This document shows positions 1 through 5,424 of a stretch of 6,684 nt of DNA, one piece after another; within the stretch, counting starts at the first letter, position 1, and each line of letters opens with the position of its first letter. The translations under genes and the position numbers were made by a program. The notes beneath the pieces are model-generated. The model searched no databases, had not been told where the DNA came from, and was given only the letters and a program-made list of their open reading frames with translations. Source of the DNA: Gammaproteobacteria bacterium (GTDB lineage Bacteria > Pseudomonadota > Gammaproteobacteria > SZUA-229); the NCBI GenBank assembly GCA_026998145.1, contig JALTRC010000651.1, positions 1-6,684 of the forward strand. Direction: 5' to 3'.

Positions 1-11
1 TGATGCGTCAT
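1..11 (-). CDS. Possible start of the next gene downstream of folC (partial)
   Basis: After the folC stop, the minus strand has an ATG at 11-9 followed by ACG CAT and an incomplete codon before the window ends, giving M-T-H. The gap to the folC stop is only 4 bases, as expected for a tightly packed operon. In many gammaproteobacteria the gene after folC encodes a SPOR-domain (DedD-like) protein, but three codons cannot identify a product. No good Shine-Dalgarno sequence precedes the ATG, so this is only a tentative start. Confidence 0.25.
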
Positions 12-15
12 TCGA

Positions 16-1290
16 TCAGCCCGATGAATGAAAAAAACGGCTGGCTTCAGCCACTGTATAAAATGATCCCAGCACAATAATCCGGTCATCTTCGTCTGCC
101 GACAGCAAGGCTTTTTCACAGGCCTCTGCCACTGTTTTGCAGGCGCAAAGTGTACCATTAGTTGCCGCCTGATTCAGTGCTTTTGCCATCTCATCGGCTC
201 CCAGCCCCCGGGGCACTGACAAGCCGGCGCTAAACCACTCATCAACCTGCTCCCATAAGGCGGCTATCACTTTTTGCACCGCTTTATCCGCCAGCATGGC
301 AAGCACCACGAGTGTTCGCCCGGACACTGGCTCATCTGCCAGCAGCTGCGCCAGCGCCCCAGCCGCCTGGGCATTATGGGCCACATCCACATAGACCGCC
401 GGCCGGGCATGTATCTGCTGAAAGCGCCCGGCCAGCGATACCTTTTGCAAACCTGCTGCTACCTGCTCGGCATTTATCGACACGGCAGGCAGAGCATCCA
501 GAGCCATTACGGCAAGCGCCCCGTTCTGCATCTGGCAGGCGCCGGGGATGGCTGGTAGCGGCAGGGTTTCAAATGGCTGGCTGGCTCCCATTAATCGCCA
601 GTGCCGGGAGCCTATGGCCTGATATAAATAATCCCGGCCAGCGACTTTCAGATCGGCTTTTATTTTATCTGCATAATCCAGCAGACTTTGCGCAGGCCGC
701 AGCCCCCCATAAAAAGCGGGGCGATGAGGGCGAAAAATGCCGGCTTTTTCACGGGCGATGGTTTCAATATCATTGCCCAGCCAGTCCGTATGATCGATAT
801 CCACGGTGGTCACAATGGCCACATCGGCATTGAGCACATTCACCGCATCCAGACGCCCCCCCAGCCCCACTTCCAGCACCAGCACATCCACCTGCTGCTG
901 GGCCGCCATTACAATGGCCGCCAGAGTGCCAAATTCAAAATAGCTCAGGGGAATATCGCCGCGCGCCTGATCAATATATTCAAACACATCACAAAGTGCA
1001 TCATCACTGGCGTTCTGACCATTTAGGCGAATGCGTTCGTTATAAACAAATAAATGAGGCGAGCTATAACAGAGAGTGGAATAACCGGCGGCCAGTAATA
1101 TGCTTTCCAGCATGGCAAGGGTTGAGCCTTTGCCATTGGTGCCCGCAACCGTAATAAGGGGGCAGACAAAATCCGCCGACAATTGCAGCCTTTTCAGCAC
1201 CTGCTGCACACGCTCAAGCCCCAGATCAATTTCCTTATAATGCAGGCTTTCCTGCCAGGCGAGCCATTCGGGGAGGGTGTGGAATTTCAT
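16..1290 (-). CDS. folC: Bifunctional dihydrofolate synthase / folylpolyglutamate synthase FolC
   Basis: This cytoplasmic ATP-dependent Mur-ligase-family enzyme adds glutamate to dihydropteroate to make dihydrofolate, and then adds further glutamates to tetrahydrofolates so that they stay in the cell. The 424 residues match the usual length. The ATP-binding P-loop VAGTNGKGST is at residues 48-57, followed by SSPHL (76-80), EVGLGGRLDAVN (140-151), DHTDWLG (166-172) and REKAGIF (180-186). In the last motif Lys182 corresponds to the carbamylated, Mg-binding lysine of the E. coli enzyme. The C-terminal ligase domain has GRFQQI, DVAHNAQAA and the closing GSFYTVAEA. The start is the ATG at 1290; it has no convincing ribosome-binding site, but the protein begins just as the family does. 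One oddity is that the usual HNP of the C-domain motif reads HNA. It lies 99 bases downstream of accD in the same orientation. Confidence 0.97.
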   Translation of the reverse strand: MKFHTLPEWLAWQESLHYKEIDLGLERVQQVLKRLQLSADFVCPLITVAGTNGKGSTLAMLESILLAAGYSTLCYSSPHLFVYNERIRLNGQNASDDALCDVFEYIDQARGDIPLSYFEFGTLAAIVMAAQQQVDVLVLEVGLGGRLDAVNVLNADVAIVTTVDIDHTDWLGNDIETIAREKAGIFRPHRPAFYGGLRPAQSLLDYADKIKADLKVAGRDYLYQAIGSRHWRLMGASQPFETLPLPAIPGACQMQNGALAVMALDALPAVSINAEQVAAGLQKVSLAGRFQQIHARPAVYVDVAHNAQAAGALAQLLADEPVSGRTLVVLAMLADKAVQKVIAALWEQVDEWFSAGLSVPRGLGADEMAKALNQAATNGTLCACKTVAEACEKALLSADEDDRIIVLGSFYTVAEASRFFHSSG

Positions 1291-1302
1291 TTTAAAAGAC
1301 AG

Positions 1303-1331
1303 CTTATCCGCAAAAACGCAAAGCCTGTAAA
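1303..1331 (-). promoter_or_regulatory. Candidate folC promoter
   Basis: On the minus strand TTTACA (1331-1326, five of six matches to the -35 consensus) is followed after 17 bases by GATAAG (1308-1303, four of six to the -10 consensus). Transcription would begin only a few bases before the folC ATG at 1290, giving a nearly leaderless message. That fits the lack of a Shine-Dalgarno sequence there. The -35 sits in one arm of an inverted repeat. This is sequence resemblance only. Confidence 0.35.
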
Positions 1332-1365
1332 TGCTTTAGACATCAGAAATATTGACGTTTACAGG
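1324..1365. repeat. 8-bp perfect inverted repeat between accD and folC
   Basis: CCTGTAAA at 1324-1331 and its exact reverse complement TTTACAGG at 1358-1365 are separated by 26 bases. One arm overlaps the candidate folC -35 element. There is no T-tract after either arm, so it does not look like an intrinsic terminator. It could be a regulator-binding pair, an RNA stem, or chance in an AT-rich spacer. Confidence 0.4.
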
Positions 1366-1389
1366 TATGTGTGTGGACACCGTAATATT

Positions 1390-2253
1390 TCAGGCCGCAG
1401 GCTTGTTTTGCATCATGCTAATCAGGCCGGCGATTTTATCGCGCATATCCCGGCGGTCGATAATCATGTCAATAGCGCCATGTTCCACTAAAAACTCACT
1501 ACGCTGAAAACCTTCCGGCAGAGTTTCCCGCACGGTCTGTTCAATCACCCGCGGGCCGGCAAAACCGATTAATGCTTTAGGCTCGGCCACATTGATATCA
1601 CCCAGCATGGCCAGACTGGCGGACACGCCGCCCATGGTAGGATCTGTCATAACGGAAATAAAAGGCACACCACGGGCAGCCATTTTTTGCAGCACCGCAC
1701 TGGTTTTCGCCATCTGCATTAATGAAAACAGTGCCTCCTGCATACGGGCACCGCCGGATGCGGAAAAACAGATTAAAGGAATATTCTGCTCCAGCGCCAC
1801 ATTGGCGGCGCGGACAAATTTTTCACCTACCACCGAGCCCATGGAGCCGCCCATAAACTTGAACTCAAATGCCGCCGCAACAACGGGCAGGGTTTTCACC
1901 TGGCCTTTCATTACCACCAGCACATCTTTTTCGCCGGTGGCTTTTTGCGCCTGCATAATACGGTCTTTGTATTTTTTACTGTCCTTGAATTTTAAAATAT
2001 CAATCGGCTCAAGATTGGCGGCAATCTCTTCCCGCTGGGACTCATCCAGAAAAGCCTCCAGACGCTTGCGAGCGCCCATGCGCATATGGTGATTACACTT
2101 GGGGCACACTTCCAGATTCCGTTCCAGCTCCGCCCGATACAAAACCGCATTACAGGCATCACATTTGGTCCATAAACCTTCCGGCACCGAACCTTTTTTA
2201 TTGGTGCTTTCCGTGCGGATTCTGGAGGGCATTAATTTTTCAAACCAGCTCAT
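1390..2253 (-). CDS. accD: Acetyl-CoA carboxylase carboxyltransferase subunit beta
   Basis: AccD pairs with AccA to form the carboxyltransferase that moves CO2 from biotin on AccB to acetyl-CoA, making malonyl-CoA for fatty acid synthesis in the cytoplasm. The 287-residue protein has the N-terminal four-cysteine zinc finger (Cys31, Cys34, Cys50, Cys53). It also has the crotonase-like carboxyltransferase fold, with MGGSMGSVVGEKF (134-146), SGGARMQE (166-173), TDPTMGGVSAS (203-213) and FAGPRVIEQTVRE. It is slightly shorter than E. coli AccD (304), lacking that enzyme's non-conserved C-terminal tail, which is common outside enterics. The ATG at 2253 is preceded by a good AAAGG ribosome-binding site. 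Upstream lies the repeat-rich 380-base gap to trpA; downstream is folC. accD-folC is a classic gammaproteobacterial pair. Confidence 0.98.
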   Translation of the reverse strand: MSWFEKLMPSRIRTESTNKKGSVPEGLWTKCDACNAVLYRAELERNLEVCPKCNHHMRMGARKRLEAFLDESQREEIAANLEPIDILKFKDSKKYKDRIMQAQKATGEKDVLVVMKGQVKTLPVVAAAFEFKFMGGSMGSVVGEKFVRAANVALEQNIPLICFSASGGARMQEALFSLMQMAKTSAVLQKMAARGVPFISVMTDPTMGGVSASLAMLGDINVAEPKALIGFAGPRVIEQTVRETLPEGFQRSEFLVEHGAIDMIIDRRDMRDKIAGLISMMQNKPAA

Positions 2254-2260
2254 AATATTA

Positions 2261-2265
2261 CCTTT
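2261..2265 (-). promoter_or_regulatory. accD ribosome-binding site
   Basis: On the minus strand AAAGG is followed by 7 bases and then the accD ATG at 2253, an ideal spacing that fixes the start. I could not find a convincing -35/-10 pair for accD in the sequence between this site and the palindromic element at 2375-2450. Whether accD has its own promoter or depends on trp transcription is open. Confidence 0.7.
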
Positions 2266-2328
2266 ATGATTTTTTGCTTTATTCTGTTCAGGCTTTAATA
2301 ACCGTGCCTTGTTTGGTTTGGGGGAGGG

Positions 2329-2356
2329 AAGTTGAAAGTTATAAATTACAAGTTAA
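2329..2356. repeat. Four degenerate heptamers, inverted relative to the main array
   Basis: Read on the plus strand, this stretch divides into AAGTTGA, AAGTTAT, AAATTAC and AAGTTAA. The first is an exact reverse-complement rotation of the CTTTCAA unit of the array at 2477-2644. The second and fourth differ from consensus at one position and the third at about three. It therefore looks like a decayed, oppositely oriented piece of the same heptamer family on the other side of the palindromic element. Confidence 0.5.
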
Positions 2357-2374
2357 GGATTTTATAAGCTCTTG

Positions 2375-2450
2375 TGTCATTCCCGCGTAGGCGGGAATCT
2401 AAATGCCCGGTAAGATAGCTCTCTGGATTCCCGCCTGCGCGGGAATGACA
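2375..2450. repeat. Paired dRS3-like palindromes forming a 76-bp inverted-repeat element
   Basis: Two 20-bp palindromes of the form ATTCCC-N8-GGGAAT lie at 2379-2398 and 2427-2446. Each has perfect 8-bp arms (ATTCCCGC/GCGGGAAT) and a 4-base loop. They are also inverted copies of each other: 2375-2400 and the reverse complement of 2425-2450 agree at 24 of 26 positions, around a 24-base centre. The ATTCCC-N8-GGGAAT form is that of neisserial dRS3 repeats, and similar sequences occur as dispersed intergenic repeats in many proteobacteria. The element encodes no protein. There is no T-tract after the stems, so it is not an ordinary intrinsic terminator, although the transcript could fold strongly here. 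The arms are GC-rich, unlike the flanks, consistent with insertion of a mobile or MITE/REP-like repeat. Confidence 0.85.
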
Positions 2451-2476
2451 GAAAACAAGACATCTACCTGACTGCT

Positions 2477-2644
2477 CTTACAACTTACAACTTACAACTT
2501 ACAACTTACAACTTACAACTTACAACTTACAACTTACAACTTACAACTTACAACTTACAACTTACAACTTACAACTTTCAACTTTCAACTTACAACTTAC
2601 AACTTACAACTTACAACTTACAACTTTCAACTTTCAACTTTCAA
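2477..2644. repeat. 24-unit tandem heptamer array (CTTACAA / CTTTCAA)
   Basis: The array consists of 24 uninterrupted 7-bp units in one phase. In plus-strand order there are 14 CTTACAA, 2 CTTTCAA, 5 CTTACAA and 3 CTTTCAA, with no other variant. It fills the space from just right of the palindromic element up to and into the 3' end of trpA; the last units encode the final Glu-Ser and the stop codon. In the trpA transcript the units read UUGUAAG and UUGAAAG. Such perfect repetition suggests recent expansion by slippage. It resembles in kind, though not in sequence, the heptameric STRR repeats described in cyanobacteria. Its function is unknown. Confidence 0.97.
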
Positions 2645-3443
2645 TATCCATAGCCTGCCGCATGGATGATAACAAAGCACACACTTCTGCCGAAATTCTT
2701 TCCCCGTCATTGGCATTTTCTGCAACCCGCTTAACAATTGCGCTGCCAACGACTACCGCATCGGCAACTGCCGATACACTGGCGGCTTTTTCCGCAGTGC
2801 CAATACCAAAGCCGACACCTACCGGAATATCCGTGTGTTGACGAATCTGCTGCACCTTATCCTGCACGCTCTGCACATCCAGATTGGCAGCACCCGTCAC
2901 CCCTTTTAAGGATACATAATAAACAAAGCCGGATGCCATCTGACAGATTTTTTCAATACGCTCTTCGGTGCTGGTGGGTGCCAGCAGGAAGATCATATCA
3001 ATATTATTAGCGCGTAGCTCAGCCACCAGATCCTCACCCTCTTCCGGTGGTAGATCCACAATAATCAGGCCATCCACACCCGCTTTGGCGGCAGCTTCGG
3101 CAAAGGTTTTATAACCCATGACTTCTACCGGATTGGCATAACCCATCAATACAATGGGGGTGTCATTATCCTGCTGGCGGAATTCGCTTACCATGCCCAG
3201 CACATCTTTCAGGCTGACATTGTGCTCCAGCGCCCGCTCACAGGCGGCCTGAATCACCGGGCCTTCAGCCATGGGGTCAGAGAAGGGAATACCCAGCTCC
3301 AAAACACTGGCACCTGCTTTCACCATATCGTGCAACAATCCAACGGTAATGGATGGATGGGGGTCACCGGCGGTGACAAAGGGAATCAGCGCCTGTTTGT
3401 TATCGGCTTTTAACCGGGCAAAACGGGATTTGAGGCGACTCAT
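2634..3443 (-). CDS. trpA: Tryptophan synthase alpha subunit
   Basis: TrpA cleaves indole-3-glycerol phosphate to indole and glyceraldehyde 3-phosphate and passes the indole through a tunnel to TrpB. The 269-residue TIM-barrel protein is the normal length (E. coli 268). Catalytic Glu49 lies in LELGIPFSDP. The second catalytic position, Asp60 in E. coli, is Glu here (SDPMAEGPVIQ, codon GAA). The loop 6 motif SLKGVTGAAN and the phosphate-binding GVGFGIGTAEKA and VVGSAIV segments are intact. The ATG at 3443 overlaps the trpB stop by four bases (ATGA) and has a strong GAGGGG ribosome-binding site 8 bases upstream, so the subunits are translationally coupled. The stop codon and last two sense codons are made of the heptamer array. 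Confidence 0.97.
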   Translation of the reverse strand: MSRLKSRFARLKADNKQALIPFVTAGDPHPSITVGLLHDMVKAGASVLELGIPFSDPMAEGPVIQAACERALEHNVSLKDVLGMVSEFRQQDNDTPIVLMGYANPVEVMGYKTFAEAAAKAGVDGLIIVDLPPEEGEDLVAELRANNIDMIFLLAPTSTEERIEKICQMASGFVYYVSLKGVTGAANLDVQSVQDKVQQIRQHTDIPVGVGFGIGTAEKAASVSAVADAVVVGSAIVKRVAENANDGERISAEVCALLSSMRQAMDIES

Positions 3444-4675
3444 AATTTAATCCCCTCAATGTCTGCAATGGTGTTGATGTCTTTATCACCACGGCCGGAC
3501 AGATTGATAATAATCTGCTGCTCCGGCGACATGGTTTTCGCCAGCTTTTCACCATAGGCCAGGGCATGGGAGGATTCCAGCGCCGGGATAATACCTTCTG
3601 TGCGGGTCAGTTTATGAAAGGCCGCCAGGGCTTCATCGTCTGTGACCGATACATAACTGGCGCGGCCAATATCCTTTAACCAGGCATGTTCAGGGCCAAC
3701 GCCGGGGTAATCCAGACCGGCCGATATGCAGTGGGTTTCGGTGATCTGACCATTATGATCTTCCATTAAATAAGTGCGATTACCATGCAGCACACCGGGG
3801 CTGCCGGCACATAAAGGCGCCGCATGATTGGGCGTATCCACACCATCACCGCCACCTTCCACGCCGAAAATCTCCACGCTTTCATCACCCAGAAAAGGAT
3901 GAAACAGACCAATGGCATTGGAGCCGCCACCCACACAGGCCACCAGGGCATCCGGCAGACGGCCGGTTTGCACCTGAATCTGCTCACGGGCTTCGCGGCC
4001 GATAATGGTCTGGAAATCCCGCACCATGGCAGGATAAGGATGTGGCCCGGCCACCGTACCAATAATGTAAAACGTATTATCCACATTGGTGACCCAGTCG
4101 CGCATGGCTTCGTTCAGGGCATCTTTTAATGTTCGGGAACCGGAGGTTACAGGCACCACTTTGGCTCCCAGTAATTTCATGCGATACACATTAGGCGCCT
4201 GACGTTTCACATCTTCCTCGCCCATATACACCACACATTCCATACCAAAGCGGGCCGCCACAGTCGCCGAAGCCACCCCGTGCTGACCGGCACCGGTTTC
4301 GGCAATAATGCGGGTTTTACCCATGCGACGAGCCAGCAGCGCCTGACCAATGGTGTTATTCACCTTGTGAGCGCCGGTGTGATTTAAATCCTCACGCTTC
4401 AAATAAATCTGCGCCCCGCCCAGCTCTTTTGACCAGCGCTCGGCATGATACAAAGGGCTGGGGCGGCCAACGTAATAGGCCAGATCCCGGTCAAACTCCG
4501 CCTGAAATTCCTTATCCTGCTTCATTTCCTCATAGGCGCGGCGCAGCTCCTCGATGGGCTCCATCAGGGTTTCGGCAACAAACTTGCCCCCGTAAATACC
4601 AAAGTGGCCACGCTCATCAGGCATGGCGTAATAATCTGTTTCAGTCTTGCTCACAATCGACTCGTTTAACCTCAT
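3440..4675 (-). CDS. trpB: Tryptophan synthase beta subunit
   Basis: TrpB is the PLP enzyme that condenses indole with L-serine to give tryptophan, acting as an alpha2-beta2 complex with TrpA. Counting from the ATG at 4675 (411 residues), the PLP-binding lysine is Lys104 in HTGAHKVNN, the catalytic glutamate is Glu126 in AETGAGQHG, and the PLP-phosphate loop GGGSNA is at 249-254. GTVAGPHPYP and ESSHALAYG are also intact. The start is uncertain: ATG 4675 has no clear ribosome-binding site and overlaps trpF by 35 bases. An in-frame GTG at 4654 (protein starting M-SKTETDYY, 404 residues, 14-base overlap) has a weak GAG six bases upstream and is closer to the family length (about 400). Either way the conserved protein is complete and coupled to trpF. 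Confidence 0.96.
   Translation of the reverse strand: MRLNESIVSKTETDYYAMPDERGHFGIYGGKFVAETLMEPIEELRRAYEEMKQDKEFQAEFDRDLAYYVGRPSPLYHAERWSKELGGAQIYLKREDLNHTGAHKVNNTIGQALLARRMGKTRIIAETGAGQHGVASATVAARFGMECVVYMGEEDVKRQAPNVYRMKLLGAKVVPVTSGSRTLKDALNEAMRDWVTNVDNTFYIIGTVAGPHPYPAMVRDFQTIIGREAREQIQVQTGRLPDALVACVGGGSNAIGLFHPFLGDESVEIFGVEGGGDGVDTPNHAAPLCAGSPGVLHGNRTYLMEDHNGQITETHCISAGLDYPGVGPEHAWLKDIGRASYVSVTDDEALAAFHKLTRTEGIIPALESSHALAYGEKLAKTMSPEQQIIINLSGRGDKDINTIADIEGIKL
3452..3457 (-). promoter_or_regulatory. trpA ribosome-binding site inside trpB
   Basis: GAGGGG on the minus strand lies in the last codons of trpB, 8 bases before the trpA ATG at 3443. It is the strongest Shine-Dalgarno match seen in the trp cluster. 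Together with the ATGA overlap it should help hold the 1:1 subunit ratio. Confidence 0.7.
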
Positions 4676-5279
4676 GGATTAGCTGCGCCATTTTGGCCGC
4701 ATCTTTAATGCCCGGCGATGATTCCACACCAGAGCTTAGATCTACTGCAAAGGGGCGCACTTCACGCACCGCCCGGGCAATATTATCAGGATTCAAACCA
4801 CCTGCCAGGATAATTGACTGACGATATGCTTCGGGAATGGCCAGCCAGTTAAAGGCTTCGCCTGTACCACCTGCTGCCCCGATTTTATGGCTGTCCAGCA
4901 AAAAGCCGCGGCTGTCCGGATAGGCTGCCATCAGCTCACCACAGTCATGCTCCCCATCCATGCCGATGGCTTTAATATAGGGCCTGTCAAACTGACGGCA
5001 AAAATCCGCTGTCTCGCTGCCGTGAAATTGCAGCAAATCAATCGGCAATGCATCCAGCACTTGCTGCACCTGCACCTTGGTGGGATTTAAAAATAATGAC
5101 ACCACCGTGGCAAAGGCTGGCAGAGCCTCGCAAATATCCTGCGCCTGCTGCAATGAAACATGCCGCGGGCTTTTTTCATAAAACACCAGCCCGATAGCAT
5201 CCACACCCAGACGCACAGCTTCAACACCGTCCTGGATACGGGTAATGCCGCAGATTTTGATTCGGGTGCGTGGATTCAC
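4641..5279 (-). CDS. trpF: Phosphoribosylanthranilate isomerase
   Basis: TrpF performs the Amadori rearrangement of N-(5-phosphoribosyl)anthranilate to CdRP in tryptophan synthesis. It is a monofunctional 212-residue TIM-barrel protein, not fused to TrpC as in enteric bacteria. The catalytic cysteine is Cys10 in KICGIT and the catalytic aspartate is Asp129 in FLLDSHKIGAAGGTGEAF. LQFHG (83-87), LAGGLNPDNI and the phosphate-binding VDLSSGVESSPGIKD are all present. The start is a GTG at 5279. An in-frame TAG lies five codons upstream and there is no ATG in the N-terminal region before the conserved KICGIT, so GTG is well supported despite only a weak GAG eight bases upstream. trpB begins inside its 3' end. 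TrpC is not encoded in this window. Confidence 0.97.
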   Translation of the reverse strand: MNPRTRIKICGITRIQDGVEAVRLGVDAIGLVFYEKSPRHVSLQQAQDICEALPAFATVVSLFLNPTKVQVQQVLDALPIDLLQFHGSETADFCRQFDRPYIKAIGMDGEHDCGELMAAYPDSRGFLLDSHKIGAAGGTGEAFNWLAIPEAYRQSIILAGGLNPDNIARAVREVRPFAVDLSSGVESSPGIKDAAKMAQLIHEVKRVDCEQD

Positions 5280-5305
5280 TGACAGGGCTCGCTAAAAAAC
5301 GGCTA

Positions 5306-5366
5306 ATTTTAACAGAAAAATAATGCCAGTATTGCGAATATCAAATTTATCCATATTAAACGTCAA
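5306..5366 (-). promoter_or_regulatory. Candidate promoter region for trpFBA
   Basis: Two sigma70-like options lie between the upstream terminator and trpF. The first is TTGACG (5366-5361, five of six to the -35 consensus), then 18 bases, then GATATT (5342-5337, four of six to -10). The second is an extended -10, TGTTAAAAT (5314-5306), with a poor -35; it would start transcription about 20 bases before the GTG. I see no Trp-rich leader peptide or attenuator hairpin here. The terminator immediately upstream implies that trpF needs its own promoter. Confidence 0.45.
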
Positions 5367-5370
5367 ACAT

Positions 5371-5402
5371 AAAAAAAGCCTCTGCGGGTGCAGAGGCTTT
5401 TT
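5371..5402 (-). terminator. Intrinsic terminator of the PEP-CTERM gene
   Basis: A hairpin with the GC-rich core AGCCTCTGC/GCAGAGGCT and a 4-base loop is flanked by A- and T-runs. The paired stem reaches 13 bp if the A/T runs are included (5373-5385 with 5390-5402). Read on the minus strand, the stem is followed by seven T residues ending at 5371. It starts 22 bases after the PEP-CTERM stop codon and separates that gene from trpF. A run of five T on the plus strand means it could also stop transcription coming from the left. Confidence 0.92.
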
Positions 5403-5424
5403 CAGTCAATATGCCAGGCGATTC

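Noticed and set aside
312..833. Plus-strand open frame of 173 codons opposite folC
   Set aside because: It lies wholly antisense to a clearly conserved folC and has no recognisable domain. Its Pro/His/Arg-rich composition is typical of a shadow frame.
1592..2092. Plus-strand open frame of 166 codons opposite accD
   Set aside because: It is antisense to conserved accD, shows no family resemblance and has no ribosome-binding or promoter support.
2375..2450. Intrinsic terminator for trpA
   Set aside because: The stems are strong but no T-run follows on the minus strand. The paired, symmetrical dRS3-like design fits a dispersed repeat better.
2477..2644. CRISPR-like array
   Set aside because: The repeats are only 7 bp and directly abutting with no unique spacers, and there are no cas genes.
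2477..2644. Plus-strand coding repeat: CTTACAA is open in all three plus frames and would encode a repeated LTTYNLQ heptapeptide
   Set aside because: No start codon with a ribosome-binding site leads into it and the frame is just a by-product of the 7-bp unit. There is no sign of selection on the peptide.
2634..3443. trpA as a pseudogene because of Glu60
   Set aside because: The frame is full length, all other motifs are intact, it has a strong ribosome-binding site and it is coupled to trpB. A conservative Asp-to-Glu change does not show loss of function.
3766..4086. Second minus-strand frame inside trpB
   Set aside because: It is an out-of-frame shadow of the strongly conserved TrpB coding sequence, with Trp/Met/Cys-rich low-credibility composition.
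5280..5370. Trp leader peptide / attenuator ahead of trpF
   Set aside because: No short open frame with tandem Trp codons and no alternative hairpins are seen. The only terminator hairpin lies upstream of the candidate trpF promoters and belongs to the PEP-CTERM gene.
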